A stretch of DNA of 64,000 bases from Capnocytophaga granulosa ATCC 51502 (GCF_000411115.1 NZ_KE150242.1:304218-368217); one strand, 5' to 3'. Positions 43,844 to 53,133 are shown, counted from the stretch's first letter. The notes: a model not told the origin generated them from the sequence alone. Translations and numbers: made by a program.

Positions 43844-44953
43844 ATGCTAATTAAAATACTTGATAAAGAGTTCCGCCCTTATATCTCCAGCGAAAGACTT
43901 GCTCAAGAGATCAAAAGGCTTGCCCAAGAGGTGGAGCAGCAGATGCAGGGGAAGAGACCTCTTTTCATTTCCATACTCAATGGTTCCTTCATGTTTGCTT
44001 CGGATTTTGTCCGTGCTTATCAGGGTGAGTGTGAGATTGCTTTTGTGCGCTTTTCCTCTTATGAGGGCATGCAAAGCACCCACAAGGTAAAACAACTCTT
44101 AGGCCTTCCTAAGGATATAGCAGGCCGCGATGTGGTGGTGATAGAAGATATAGTGGATACGGGTAATACCTTGGAGGAGATTTATAACCTCTTTGCCGAC
44201 AAGCAGGTGGCTTCCTTGCGTATCATGACACTCTTCTTCAAGCCTGAAGCCTATAAGAAAAACTTGCCTATACACCATATAGGGTTCTCTATTCCCAACC
44301 GCTTTATCGTAGGTTATGGCTTAGACTATGACGAATTAGGACGAAATCTCCCAGAAATATATCAATTAAATATAGAAAATATGAAGAATTTGGTTTTGTT
44401 TGGCAAACCAGGCGCTGGAAAAGGAACACAAGCAGCTTTCCTAAAAGAAAAATATGGTTTGGTACATATCTCCACAGGCGATTTGTTCCGTCATCACTTG
44501 AAAAATGGTACAGAGCTCGGAGTATTAGCTCAATCTTATATGGATAAGGGAGCTCTTGTTCCCGATGAGGTAACGATCCAAATGCTCCAAGAGGAAATAG
44601 AAAAGAACCCCAATGCAGCAGGCTTTATCTTTGACGGATTCCCTCGAACCATAGCCCAAGCCGAAGCGCTAGATGCTTTCTTAGCTTCTAAGCAAATGAA
44701 TATCAGTGCGACTTTAGCCCTTGATGCAGATGATGAAGAACTTATCAAAAGACTTGTAGAGCGAGGTAAAGTAAGTGGGCGCTCTGATGACCAAGACGAA
44801 GGCAAGATCCGCAACCGTTTTGTCGAATACAACCAAAAAACAGCTCCTCTGATTGACTTTTACAAAAAGCAAGGCAAATATCACCCTATCAATGGTATAG
44901 GCTCTATTGAGGAAATCACCCAGCGCCTCTCCAAAGTGATAGATGTGTTGTAA
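43844..44953 (+). CDS. bifunctional hypoxanthine phosphoribosyltransferase / adenylate kinase
   Basis: A 369-residue fusion. Residues 1-178 are an HPRT: the PRPP-binding VVVIEDIVDTGNTLEEI, and FISILNGSFMFASDFV at the N-terminal half. Residues 180-369 are an adenylate kinase: P-loop GKPGAGKGTQ, HISTGDLFRHHL, the AMP-binding FDGFPRTIAQAEAL, and a short LID (RGKVSGRSDDQDEGKIRNR). It joins purine salvage (IMP/GMP synthesis) to AMP phosphorylation in one cytoplasmic protein. I recall this fusion from other Flavobacteriaceae. An ATG at 44381, at the domain junction and behind an A-rich stretch, could give separate Adk. A hairpin terminator follows. Confidence 0.95.
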   Translation: MLIKILDKEFRPYISSERLAQEIKRLAQEVEQQMQGKRPLFISILNGSFMFASDFVRAYQGECEIAFVRFSSYEGMQSTHKVKQLLGLPKDIAGRDVVVIEDIVDTGNTLEEIYNLFADKQVASLRIMTLFFKPEAYKKNLPIHHIGFSIPNRFIVGYGLDYDELGRNLPEIYQLNIENMKNLVLFGKPGAGKGTQAAFLKEKYGLVHISTGDLFRHHLKNGTELGVLAQSYMDKGALVPDEVTIQMLQEEIEKNPNAAGFIFDGFPRTIAQAEALDAFLASKQMNISATLALDADDEELIKRLVERGKVSGRSDDQDEGKIRNRFVEYNQKTAPLIDFYKKQGKYHPINGIGSIEEITQRLSKVIDVL

Positions 44954-44973
44954 GGAATGTCTATAAAAAACAT

Positions 44974-45007
44974 AAATCTCTAACCTCTATGGTTAGGGAT
45001 TTTTTTA
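44974..45007 (+). terminator. hairpin terminator after hpt-adk
   Basis: aaatctctaacc pairs with ggttagggattt (one G-T pair) around a tctat loop, followed by a run of T to 45007. Confidence 0.88.
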
Positions 45008-45030
45008 TTGTATATTGGTATGATTTTTTG

Positions 45031-45038
45031 TATATTTG
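45031..45038 (+). promoter_or_regulatory. promoter TTG-N20-TATATTTG for the Imm11-like gene
   Basis: -7 box TATATTTG with TTG at 45008-45010, 20 bases apart, directly after the hpt-adk terminator. The leader to the ATG at 45109 is about 65 bases. Confidence 0.65.
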
Positions 45039-45108
45039 TCCTCGCTGGTATGGCTAACATATCAGAAAGGGCTTATGAGTGGTAAAATAAAATGTAAAGA
45101 TTAGTTTT

Positions 45109-45678
45109 ATGAAATATTATGCAATAAAGAATTATAGTGAACATATTACGGAAGAGAATTTCATGTTAGAAATGATGGATCTTAATGATAATCGTTGGTT
45201 AATCAATTATGGAATGCAATTAGATGAATCTTTTGATTACATTAATTTTAAGCTATATGGAGAAGAAAAATTATTCTTTGATCAAGATCTTATCACTCCC
45301 TATTTTGGAATTTACTTGGCAAGTGAAAGATTCCAAGATGTTATTTTGCAAGATTCTAAGATAAGTGAAGAGATACAATTGTTGTCCTTTAAGTTATTTA
45401 ATACTAATGATGAAGAGATAAAACACAATTATAAGATTATCAACTTCCTACAAACAGAAGAATGTATTGATTGGGAGAAATCATACTTTAAGATAAGAGA
45501 TGAAGCGAAGAAAAGTTATGTTTTTCTTAATGCTATTTATGATCCTTTAAAAATAGCTACACTTACCAAGGATTGTATATGTGTGGATAGTGAAAAGAGT
45601 ATTTTTGTTTCTGAAGAAATAAAGAAGGAATGGCAGAAAATGAATTTGAATTGTCTTACTTTTTCTTTAGTAAGGTAA
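45109..45678 (+). CDS. Imm11-like (DUF1629) immunity protein, orphan
   Basis: A 189-residue soluble acidic protein. The second half fits the Imm11/DUF1629 pattern: LASERFQDVILQ, EEIQLLSFKLFN, YKIINFLQTEECIDWEKS, a late ISVSEE-like segment (IFVSEEIKKEWQKM) and a final LNCLTFSLVR. Such proteins protect against polymorphic toxins carried by neighbours or rivals. No toxin gene lies next to it; the flanks are hpt-adk and a lipoprotein. The gene is AT-rich compared with hpt-adk, which suggests acquisition as an orphan immunity gene. It has its own promoter. Family call is by pattern and not certain. Confidence 0.6.
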   Translation: MKYYAIKNYSEHITEENFMLEMMDLNDNRWLINYGMQLDESFDYINFKLYGEEKLFFDQDLITPYFGIYLASERFQDVILQDSKISEEIQLLSFKLFNTNDEEIKHNYKIINFLQTEECIDWEKSYFKIRDEAKKSYVFLNAIYDPLKIATLTKDCICVDSEKSIFVSEEIKKEWQKMNLNCLTFSLVR

Positions 45679-45681
45679 CTT

Positions 45682-45813
45682 AACGCAACATATCTTGATA
45701 AATTTATAGTCAAACAGAAATGGTTTGCTAAAAAAGGCATGAGTAGGAGCAAAGTCTGTGAGAGTGGAGTATGTGAAATAGGGGATATTTACAAGACTTT
45801 AATTATCATATAG
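45682..45813 (+). pseudogene. short open frame, possible gene remnant
   Basis: After the Imm11-like stop, one frame stays open for about 43 codons and reads LDKFIVKQKWFAKKGMSR, then KVCESGVCEIGDIYKTL before TAG. The wording is protein-like and charged, but there is no clear start near its beginning. It could be the decayed end of a toxin, immunity or transposase gene. Nothing else is seen between 45679 and 45895 except AT-rich DNA. Confidence 0.3.
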
Positions 45814-45895
45814 TTACAAGTACAATTATAGTCTAAAAATAGCTTGCGAAACTTGATTAAGTTGATTTAACTCTATTTGGTGTTATAAATTTTGT

Positions 45896-46435
45896 ATGAT
45901 GAAAAAAATAATTCTTGCTTTAATAGCTTTAAGTTGTAATAGTTGTATTAACAATTATTACTACAACGAAAACAGAGGTTTGCGCCCTAAAAAACCTAAA
46001 TTTAGATTAGCCAAACCTTTGCCCTATCACCTGCAACCCGATGACTTAATCGATACTACTTGCGTGTATGTATATACAAGCTCCCAAAAAACTAAAATGG
46101 CCCTACGTTTCTTTGCTAATGGTCGTTTTATCAACAGCTTTGGCAATGCTGATTATAATAATTTGGAAGCAAATGAAATAGGATATTATAGAGTAGAAAA
46201 TAAAAATATAGTACTAATGGAAACTTTTATAAGAAGTTCACCAGCAGCTGGTGGGGAAGGCATCTATTACAGAAGCGTAGGAATTATTAAAAACGATACA
46301 CTATACGACGTATTAGGTGCGCAAAATTTATCAGATGTACATAGAGTAGGAGACGAAATATTAACTTTCTATCACATATATTACACCTATACAAAACAAA
46401 AAGCAGACACGCTAAAAGGAACTCCTAATTGGTGA
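45896..46435 (+). CDS. hypothetical lipoprotein
   Basis: A 179-residue protein with a lipoprotein signal (IILALIALSCNSC, Cys at about 17); two tandem ATG codons (45896, 45899) are possible starts. The mature part is beta-rich, with VYVYTSSQKTKMALRFFANG, EIGYYRVENKNIVLMETF and IYYRSVGIIKNDTLYDVLG, the pattern of a small lipocalin-like or stress-reporting domain found in Bacteroidota lipoproteins, but no family can be named. It is AT-rich, like the Imm11-like gene before it. A complex hairpin follows at 46460. Confidence 0.7.
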   Translation: MMKKIILALIALSCNSCINNYYYNENRGLRPKKPKFRLAKPLPYHLQPDDLIDTTCVYVYTSSQKTKMALRFFANGRFINSFGNADYNNLEANEIGYYRVENKNIVLMETFIRSSPAAGGEGIYYRSVGIIKNDTLYDVLGAQNLSDVHRVGDEILTFYHIYYTYTKQKADTLKGTPNW

Positions 46436-46459
46436 CAGATAACAATAAAAATACAACTG

Positions 46460-46518
46460 TTGTGATTCTCATGAGTTTTTATAAGGCCTTTGACCTTATT
46501 TATCCGTGGGAATCACAA
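46460..46518 (+). terminator. two-level hairpin after the lipoprotein gene
   Basis: ttgtgattc (46460-46468) pairs with gaatcacaa (46510-46518), and inside it ataagg (46481-46486) pairs with ccttat (46494-46499). It may be a terminator or the trace of a small mobile repeat; no long T run follows. The rest of 46519-46641 shows nothing clear. Confidence 0.5.
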
Positions 46519-46641
46519 AGTTTCACTTAGTTGTTATATCATTCTCTCTGTAAAAATCTGTGTTTCACATACCCAGCTGTGAGCACTCGCTGGCTTTGTG
46601 GGAGAAAAATATATTTTTACTTACGTCGAACTCGCGTTATT

Positions 46642-48495
46642 TTATACCTCATATTTGAGGTTATTGATGATAAAATCTTGGCGTTCAGGGGTGTTGTTCC
46701 CCATATAGAAGTCTAATAATTTCTCTATATGCATGGCCTTGTCCATCATTACAGGGTCAAGGCGCATATCCTGACCGATAAAGTGCTTGAACTCATCGGG
46801 GGAGATCTCTCCCAACCCTTTGAATCGCGTGATCTCTGGGTTTTTGAGCTTCGCTATGGCATTGACACGCTCTTCATCGGTATAGCAATAAATAGTTTCC
46901 TTGCTATTGCGCACACGGAATAGGGGTGTCTGTAGGATATAGACATGCCCTTCTTTGATGAGTTCAGGGAAGAACTGTAAGAAAAAGGTGATCAGTAGTA
47001 GGCGAATGTGCATCCCATCTACATCGGCATCGGTGGCAATGACAATATTGTTATATCGTAGGTTTTCTATGGAGTCCTCTATATCCAAAGCGGCTTGTAG
47101 GAGGTTGAACTCCTCGTTTTCATAGACAATTTTTTTGGTTTTCCCAAACGAGTTCAGTGGCTTTCCTCGTAGAGAGAATACCGCTTGAGTATTGGCATCG
47201 CGGGAGGTCGTGATAGACCCTGAAGCGGAGTTCCCCTCGGTGATAAAGAGGGTACTCTCAAGGGCTTGTTCGTGCTTACTATCGGTCAGGTGAATGCGAC
47301 AGTCGCGTAGTTTTTTGTTGTGTAGGCTCACTTTCTTCGCTCGGTCCCGAGCGAGCTTACGAATATCGGATAGTTCCTTGCGTTCGCGCTCTGCTTGTAG
47401 GATTTTTTTCTGTATCTCTTCGGCAATCTCTGGTTGCTTATGTAGATAGTCGTCTAAGTGTTTTTGTACGAAATTGGTAATATAAGTACGTACAGAGGGC
47501 ATACCTTCGCCCATTTCGGTAGAACCCAATTTGGTCTTAGTTTGACTCTCAAAAACAGGCTCCATCACCTTGATAGAGATAGCTCCAATAATGGACTTAC
47601 GAATATCAGAGGCTTCATAAGGTTTGTTGTAATAGTTACGCAAGGTAGCCACAATGGCTTCGCGGTAAGCGTTCAGATGGGTACCTCCTTGGGTAGTATT
47701 CTGCCCATTGACAAACGAATAATATTGTTCGCTGTACTGGCTTTTGCTATGGGTGAGGGCAATCTCTATATCTTCCCCACTGAGGTGGATAATAGGATAG
47801 GCAAAATCTTCTTCGTTGTTGTCTTCTTTGAGCAGGTCTTCCAAACCATTTTCAGAGAAAAATTTCTCTCCATTATATACAATAGTAAGTCCAGGGTTGA
47901 GGTAGGTATAGTTCTTAAGCATCCTTACCACATATTCCGAACGGAATTTGTAGTTCTTGAAGATGGTTCCGTCGGGGACAAACGTTACTAAGGTACCTCT
48001 TTTTTCATTGGAGGCTTCCAAGGGAGATTCTTCTTGTAATACACCCAAAGAGAATGTGGCGCTTTTTCGCTGTCCATCACGTACGGAAGCTACATAGAAA
48101 TAGGAGGAAAGTGCATTGACAGCCTTGGTACCTACTCCATTAAGCCCCACAGATTTTTTGAAAGCACGGGAATCATATTTTCCTCCTGTGTTCATCTTGG
48201 AAACTACATCTACCACTTTTCCCAAGGGAATCCCACGTCCGAAATCACGTACAGTAACCTTGTTATCCTCTATACGTACCTCTATCTGCTTACCAGCCCC
48301 CATGACAAACTCGTCTATGGAGTTATCAATCACCTCCTTCAGTAGGATATAGATCCCATCATCGGCCGAGGAGCCATCGCCGAGCTTACCTATGTACATA
48401 CCAGGACGCATACGTACATGCTCCTGCCACTCAAGGGTCTGTATATTATCTTCTCCGTATTCAGTAATGGGTTTGTTAAAATCTATGGGTTCCAT
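46642..48495 (-). CDS. parE: DNA topoisomerase IV subunit B
   Basis: A 617-residue GHKL-type topoisomerase subunit. [11 protein letters not shown], the ATP-binding [13 protein letters not shown] and [24 protein letters not shown] and the [12 protein letters not shown] transducer segment are visible. The TOPRIM part has [11 protein letters not shown] and the [16 protein letters not shown] metal site. It lacks the long GyrB insert and matches the ParE type of Bacteroidota. With ParC (outside the window) it decatenates daughter chromosomes. Upstream on the same strand is the HTH-nuclease-like gene, 43 bases away. Confidence 0.94.
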   Translation of the reverse strand: MEPIDFNKPITEYGEDNIQTLEWQEHVRMRPGMYIGKLGDGSSADDGIYILLKEVIDNSIDEFVMGAGKQIEVRIEDNKVTVRDFGRGIPLGKVVDVVSKMNTGGKYDSRAFKKSVGLNGVGTKAVNALSSYFYVASVRDGQRKSATFSLGVLQEESPLEASNEKRGTLVTFVPDGTIFKNYKFRSEYVVRMLKNYTYLNPGLTIVYNGEKFFSENGLEDLLKEDNNEEDFAYPIIHLSGEDIEIALTHSKSQYSEQYYSFVNGQNTTQGGTHLNAYREAIVATLRNYYNKPYEASDIRKSIIGAISIKVMEPVFESQTKTKLGSTEMGEGMPSVRTYITNFVQKHLDDYLHKQPEIAEEIQKKILQAERERKELSDIRKLARDRAKKVSLHNKKLRDCRIHLTDSKHEQALESTLFITEGNSASGSITTSRDANTQAVFSLRGKPLNSFGKTKKIVYENEEFNLLQAALDIEDSIENLRYNNIVIATDADVDGMHIRLLLITFFLQFFPELIKEGHVYILQTPLFRVRNSKETIYCYTDEERVNAIAKLKNPEITRFKGLGEISPDEFKHFIGQDMRLDPVMMDKAMHIEKLLDFYMGNNTPERQDFIINNLKYEV

Positions 48496-48537
48496 TTGTG
48501 TTTTCTATAGTTGTTAAGGGTTTGATTTGTTTTTATA

Positions 48538-49248
48538 TTATAACTGTCCTATTTTCAGTAGTTCAAAACTCTTAGTATGTAAGTTTGCTACAAAATCATA
48601 ATCAATGAAAGAGACCCTATTTCTTATATCTTTGAAAGAAGTATAGGCTATTTTCTGTTCAAATTCTCGTTTCCTTTCTACTGCACTAAGAATATAGAAC
48701 CTAGTATAGAAATCTTGTAATTCGTTGAATTTGAGTAGTGAATTTTGTATATCAGTGGTATGTTCTACTTCAAAGAAAGCATGAGGGAATTTCCGCTCAT
48801 TGAACCATATGACATCAATAGTTTTGGCTCTTTTGATCACTTCGGGATAGGTGAAATCTAATATCTGATCTAAGGAAGAGACATTACCTAATTTTCTATC
48901 AAGGAATAGTTTATTCTTATCCTGCGGTGGGATATATGTGTGGTATCCCTTGAGGTTTCCAATTTCAACCAATAATCCTTGGAAATAGGAATGGGAAAAA
49001 TCTTGTTCTTTCTTAGCGGATACTTCTAATTCAAATTTCTCTAAAAGCTGCTCTTTGTGACTTTTCAGTGCCCATAGTCCTGCTTTTATTTTGAAAAAGA
49101 AGCGTTCGTCCTGAACAATTCGTCTTATGGTAGCAAAAGGTGTTTTGGTTTTCCATTCAGACGTATCTACATGATGATAAAGAAAACCAAGGGTAGCCCA
49201 TCCTCCGTTTTCTTCCATAATCTTGATAACTTCTTCATGTTGTTTCAT
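48538..49248 (-). CDS. winged-HTH plus PD-(D/E)XK-like nuclease, orphan
   Basis: A 236-residue protein. The N-terminal ~75 residues look like a winged helix (HEEVIKIMEENGGWATLGFLYHHV, TPFATIRRIVQDERFFFKIKAGLWAL). The C-terminal part has KTIDVIWFNERKFPHAFFEVEHTTDIQNS, where D in IDVIW and ExE in FEVEHT form a PD-(D/E)XK-type active site as in restriction endonucleases, then LQDFYTRFYILS. No DNA methyltransferase or other defence gene is adjacent. It lies 9 bases behind the beta-barrel gene and before parE. DNA cleavage is inferred from the motif only. Confidence 0.6.
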   Translation of the reverse strand: MKQHEEVIKIMEENGGWATLGFLYHHVDTSEWKTKTPFATIRRIVQDERFFFKIKAGLWALKSHKEQLLEKFELEVSAKKEQDFSHSYFQGLLVEIGNLKGYHTYIPPQDKNKLFLDRKLGNVSSLDQILDFTYPEVIKRAKTIDVIWFNERKFPHAFFEVEHTTDIQNSLLKFNELQDFYTRFYILSAVERKREFEQKIAYTSFKDIRNRVSFIDYDFVANLHTKSFELLKIGQL

Positions 49249-49257
49249 GCTTTGGCG

Positions 49258-49965
49258 TTAATTACTCTTTTTATATCCCAGCTTGTACCCTACTCCTACT
49301 GAGATGAGAGTGAGAGAAAAGCCTGTACTATTGCTAAAATCTACACCACGAACTTTGTGGCCAGTAATAGGGGTGAGATTACAAGATATGCGCATATCGG
49401 CGGTGATCATCACTCGCTTGATGTCCCAGAGCACACCGCCTCCTACTTGCCCTGTAAGAACAAGTCGGTTAAAATGTGGGGTTACATTCTCATCAGGGGC
49501 ATTAAACCAACCATTAGTATAGGAGGCATGGGTTAAGAATTTGAGAGAAAAACCTGCTTGTAGGTACCCCCTGAACATACGCTTGCCTTCCCATTGTAGC
49601 AGACAAGGAGCATCTATATATTGGAGGGAAAAATGTCTTTTTTCTTCATAGAGACTTTCTCTATAATAAGGCCCCCTATCCTTTTCGGGAACATCAAAGC
49701 CACTGAGATGAGTTCCCTCATTCTTATATAGAAGTTCAGTATGTAATACCCAATGCTTTTCTTTGAGAGGAATCCGAGCAAAGACGCCTGAATTGAAAAC
49801 GCCCCAATTCCCATAGGTGTTGAATTTTTTCCCATCTTCATTATATAAGGGAGAAATAGAAGAAGCATAGACTAATGGATTATTGAGCCGTATCCCAACA
49901 GTAATTTGTGCTATACCCACTGTGGAAGTGAGCAATAGCAACAGTAAAAAGATATGTTTTTTCAT
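49258..49965 (-). CDS. outer-membrane beta-barrel protein (PorT-like)
   Basis: A 235-residue protein with a signal peptide (IFLLLLLLTSTVGIAQ, cleavage near residue 20). The mature part has alternating amphipathic strands (ITVGIRLNNPLVYAS, WVLHTELLYKNEG, RGYLQAGFSLKFLTH, FSLTLISVGVGYKLGYKK), the pattern of small eight-stranded OmpA/PorT-type barrels. Function unknown. It has its own promoter at 49993-50000, and the HTH-nuclease gene follows after 9 bases, so they probably share a transcript. Confidence 0.8.
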   Translation of the reverse strand: MKKHIFLLLLLLTSTVGIAQITVGIRLNNPLVYASSISPLYNEDGKKFNTYGNWGVFNSGVFARIPLKEKHWVLHTELLYKNEGTHLSGFDVPEKDRGPYYRESLYEEKRHFSLQYIDAPCLLQWEGKRMFRGYLQAGFSLKFLTHASYTNGWFNAPDENVTPHFNRLVLTGQVGGGVLWDIKRVMITADMRISCNLTPITGHKVRGVDFSNSTGFSLTLISVGVGYKLGYKKSN

Positions 49966-49992
49966 AGCAGGAGAATTTATTGTTTAGGCAGG

Positions 49993-50000
49993 CAAAGATA
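49993..50000 (-). promoter_or_regulatory. promoter -7 box TATCTTTG for the beta-barrel gene
   Basis: The minus strand reads TATCTTTG, 28 bases before the ATG at 49965. Confidence 0.6.
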
Positions 50001-50046
50001 TAATTTTTTCTTTTTTTTGCCAAATAAATATTTCATATATTTTCCG

Positions 50047-50054
50047 TATATTTG
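50047..50054 (+). promoter_or_regulatory. promoter -7 box TATATTTG for the DDAH-like gene
   Basis: TATATTTG lies 18 bases before the ATG at 50072, back to back with the promoter at 49993. No well-placed -33 TTG is seen. Confidence 0.5.
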
Positions 50055-50071
50055 CACCAAAATTAATCCTA

Positions 50072-50983
50072 ATGAAAATACAAATAAAGAACGAGACCAA
50101 TCGCCTACGAGCTGTTATCTTAGGAACCGCTCAGAGCAATGGGGCTACCCCCACAGCTCAAGAGGCTTATGACCCTAAATCTTTAGAACATATATTGGCA
50201 GGAACCTATCCTAAGGAAGCAGACATGATTCCCGAAATGGAGGCTTTCGCCCAAGTGCTTAAAAAATATGAGGTAGAAGTATACCGTCCTGAATTAATAG
50301 AGAATTGCAACCAGATTTTCACCCGTGATATTGGTTTTGTCATAGAGGACAAGTTTATTAAAGCTAATATTCTACCTGAAAGAGAAGAAGAATATCAAGC
50401 TATTGAGTATATAGTTCGCCAGATTCCTCCTTCTCAATATATCGTTCCTTCCCCTGAAATACATATAGAAGGAGGCGATGTGATGCCATGGAATGATTAT
50501 ATCTTCGTAGGCACTTACTATGGAGCTGATTATACAAATTATAAGACAGCACGCACCAATAGGGAAGGAGTAGAGCTACTTAAAGCACTCTTTCCTAACA
50601 AGATAGTGAAGGCATTTGACTTGGTTAAGTCCAACACAGAACCTCGTGATAACGCACTACATTTGGATTGTTGTTTTCAGCCAGTGGGAACAAATAAGGG
50701 GATTATCTATAAGGGTGGTTTCCGTAATGAACAGGAATACCAATATTTGGTAGATCTCTTTGGTAAGGATAACCTCTTTCATATAGAACGAGAGGAGATG
50801 TACCAAATGTTCAGCAATGTATTCTCTATCTCACCAGAGGTGGTAGTTTCCGAACGTAGTTTTACTCGCCTAAATAATTGGCTTAGGGAGCAAGGTTTTA
50901 CGGTAGAGGAAATTCCCTATGCTGAGATTGCCAAGCAGGAAGGACTTTTGCGTTGTTCTACCCTGCCACTACTAAGAGACTAA
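50072..50983 (+). CDS. dimethylarginine dimethylaminohydrolase-like guanidino hydrolase
   Basis: A 303-residue enzyme of the amidinotransferase/arginine deiminase superfamily. Visible are the early NETNRLRAVILG, FTRDIGFVIEDK (a D at the substrate site), HIEGGDVMPWND (ExGD), the catalytic His in ALHLDCCFQPVG and the C-terminal catalytic Cys in LLRCSTLPLLRD. The family hydrolyses arginine or methylated arginines to citrulline plus an amine; the exact substrate is not readable. It resembles a conserved flavobacterial family that I know as DDAH-like. The next gene follows after 22 bases on the same strand. Confidence 0.9.
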   Translation: MKIQIKNETNRLRAVILGTAQSNGATPTAQEAYDPKSLEHILAGTYPKEADMIPEMEAFAQVLKKYEVEVYRPELIENCNQIFTRDIGFVIEDKFIKANILPEREEEYQAIEYIVRQIPPSQYIVPSPEIHIEGGDVMPWNDYIFVGTYYGADYTNYKTARTNREGVELLKALFPNKIVKAFDLVKSNTEPRDNALHLDCCFQPVGTNKGIIYKGGFRNEQEYQYLVDLFGKDNLFHIEREEMYQMFSNVFSISPEVVVSERSFTRLNNWLREQGFTVEEIPYAEIAKQEGLLRCSTLPLLRD

Positions 50984-51005
50984 TCGTTTTTAACTCCATA
51001 CACTT

Positions 51006-53048
51006 ATGGCTATAAAACATTTTTGGTACAAGCTATATGCCAAGCAGGGACTGCTTTACAAGCTCTTTTTGGCAGTAGTGCTAGTTGTGGCTATTGTCTT
51101 CCTTTTGCCCAAAGGGAGCAAGTTCTCCTATGAGTTTCAGGCAGGTAAGCCTTGGCTATATCCTGCACTCTATGCGCCTTTTGACTTTACTCTGAAGAAG
51201 ACAAGCGAACAGTTGGCCAAGGAAAAGCAATATATTGAGAGCCAATCGCCTACTTATTTCTTTAGGGATACTACGGTATTGGCTTCTGTTCAGAAGAATT
51301 ATTACCAAAAGGCACTGACTTACTTTGCTTCAGTGGAGGCTGCAACCCAAGAAAAGCTCTTGCGCAAGGGGGAGGATTTCCTTAAGAAAGCCTATCGCCA
51401 TGGGGTATTTTATGCCTCTGGAGAACTGACCGATAAACAGGTATTTCTGGTAGAGGGAAATGAGGTGTTTACCTTTGCCCCTAACAGATTCTTTTTTCTC
51501 AACCAAACCAAGGAGGCAGTACTTTCTTATTTTGCAGAGAAGCCCTTTGCTCCCTATATGGATACTTACTATACGATCCTCTCGGAGGTGATGTTACCTG
51601 ATATATTTGTCGATGAGCACTTTACCCAACGTACTTTGGAGGAGCGACTTAAGAATATTGTTCATTCATATGGAATAGTCAAAAAAGGACAACTCATTAT
51701 AGAAAAAGGACAATTTGTCTCAGGCGAGCGTCTTACGATGCTTACCTCCTTACAAAAGGAGTATGCCCTCAATAGTGCGGAACATCTCACTTCCTTGTCC
51801 CTTTTGGGGTATATCCTGATTGTTTCTATGCTGGTGAGTATGATACTGCTCTATTTGTATCATTTCAAGAAGGATTTGTTTACCAATAATAATATTGTAA
51901 CTCTTATCTTCACAACCATATTGCTCTTTGTAGCGGGGGTATCTTGGACGGCAAAGGTAGATACTGATTATATATATGCCTTACCTATTTGTATCTTTCC
52001 GCTGGTGATGAAGGCTTTCTTTGACCTGCGCTTAGGTATGTTCTTATACCTGATTACCCTGTTACTCATTGGCTTTATTGTACCTAACAGTTTTCAATTT
52101 ATCTATACCAATGCCATTGTGGCAGGCGTGCTCTTGTTGGACACTAAGGGGATGCACTATAGGATTAATTTATTCTTGACGATTACTTATATAGTTATTG
52201 CTTATATAGTAACCTACCTCTGTCAACTAATGATATCCACGGGCAGTCTTCAGGGAATAAATTATCTTACCATCGGCTTTTTTATTCTCAATGGATTTTT
52301 GACACTTTTTATCCAGCCACTCACTTATATATATGAGAAGGTATTTGGCTTGGTGTCCAATGTCTCTCTTTTGGAACTTTCCGATACACACAATAAGCTA
52401 CTGAGGGAACTCTCTGAAAAGGCACCTGGCTCTTTCCAGCACTCTTTGCAAGTATCCAATTTGGCCGAGGCTAGTGCATTGGCCATTGGTGCCAATGCCA
52501 TGTTGGTTCGTGTAGGAGCGCTCTATCATGATATAGGTAAGATGAAGAACCCTCTTTATTTTACCGAAAACCAGAAAACTTCGGTCAATCCTCATGACGA
52601 ACTTACAGCCGTGGAGAGTGCTAAGATTATCAAGAGTCATGTGATAGATGGTATTGAGATGGCAAGAGCAAATAATATCCCTGATCATATCATTGACTTT
52701 ATCCGAACCCATCATGGCAATAGCCTTATTTACTATTTCTATAAAAAACAGTTGGACTCAGGAGAACCTTTCAATGAGGACGATTTCCGCTACTCTGGGC
52801 CTATTCCTTTTTCTAAAGAGACAGCTATTCTTATGATGTCCGATTCGGTAGAGGCTGCCTCCAAGAGCTTGGTTAATCCTACTACCGAAGCTATTGATGC
52901 GCTGGTGGAAGCTATTATTAAGAAACAAATAGAGGAAAAGCAATACCTCAATGCTGATATTACTTTCAAGGATATAGAGAAGATCAAGAAGGTACTCAAG
53001 GAAAAACTCTTTAATATCTATCACTTGCGTATTGCCTATCCAAAATAG
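51006..53048 (+). CDS. 7TM-HD phosphodiesterase (PgpH-like)
   Basis: A 680-residue protein. One N-terminal membrane helix (about 18-36) is followed by a periplasmic 7TMR-HDED-type domain (40-260), seven membrane helices (about 262-450), and a cytoplasmic HD domain with GSFQHSLQVSNLAEASA, the metal-binding LYHDIGKMKNP and IRTHHGNSLIYYFY. PgpH enzymes hydrolyse cyclic di-AMP, so a role in its turnover and osmotic or wall stress is likely; the assignment rests on architecture. It is probably transcribed with the upstream DDAH-like gene (22-base gap). Confidence 0.92.
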   Translation: MAIKHFWYKLYAKQGLLYKLFLAVVLVVAIVFLLPKGSKFSYEFQAGKPWLYPALYAPFDFTLKKTSEQLAKEKQYIESQSPTYFFRDTTVLASVQKNYYQKALTYFASVEAATQEKLLRKGEDFLKKAYRHGVFYASGELTDKQVFLVEGNEVFTFAPNRFFFLNQTKEAVLSYFAEKPFAPYMDTYYTILSEVMLPDIFVDEHFTQRTLEERLKNIVHSYGIVKKGQLIIEKGQFVSGERLTMLTSLQKEYALNSAEHLTSLSLLGYILIVSMLVSMILLYLYHFKKDLFTNNNIVTLIFTTILLFVAGVSWTAKVDTDYIYALPICIFPLVMKAFFDLRLGMFLYLITLLLIGFIVPNSFQFIYTNAIVAGVLLLDTKGMHYRINLFLTITYIVIAYIVTYLCQLMISTGSLQGINYLTIGFFILNGFLTLFIQPLTYIYEKVFGLVSNVSLLELSDTHNKLLRELSEKAPGSFQHSLQVSNLAEASALAIGANAMLVRVGALYHDIGKMKNPLYFTENQKTSVNPHDELTAVESAKIIKSHVIDGIEMARANNIPDHIIDFIRTHHGNSLIYYFYKKQLDSGEPFNEDDFRYSGPIPFSKETAILMMSDSVEAASKSLVNPTTEAIDALVEAIIKKQIEEKQYLNADITFKDIEKIKKVLKEKLFNIYHLRIAYPK

Positions 53049-53102
53049 GTGTTTTTTGTTAAAAATATCTTTACCATGGTGCAACATGCTTGCTTTTTGT
53101 TG

Positions 53103-53110
53103 TATTTTTG
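53103..53110 (+). promoter_or_regulatory. promoter -7 box TATTTTTG for the metallophosphoesterase gene
   Basis: TATTTTTG fits TAnnTTTG and lies 24 bases before the ATG at 53134. Confidence 0.45.
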
Positions 53111-53133
53111 CGGGCTATTTAATAGGATAAGAA

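Noticed and set aside
46460..46518. Integron attC site
   Set aside because: The expected end motifs (GTTRRRY and its complement) and an integron integrase are absent.
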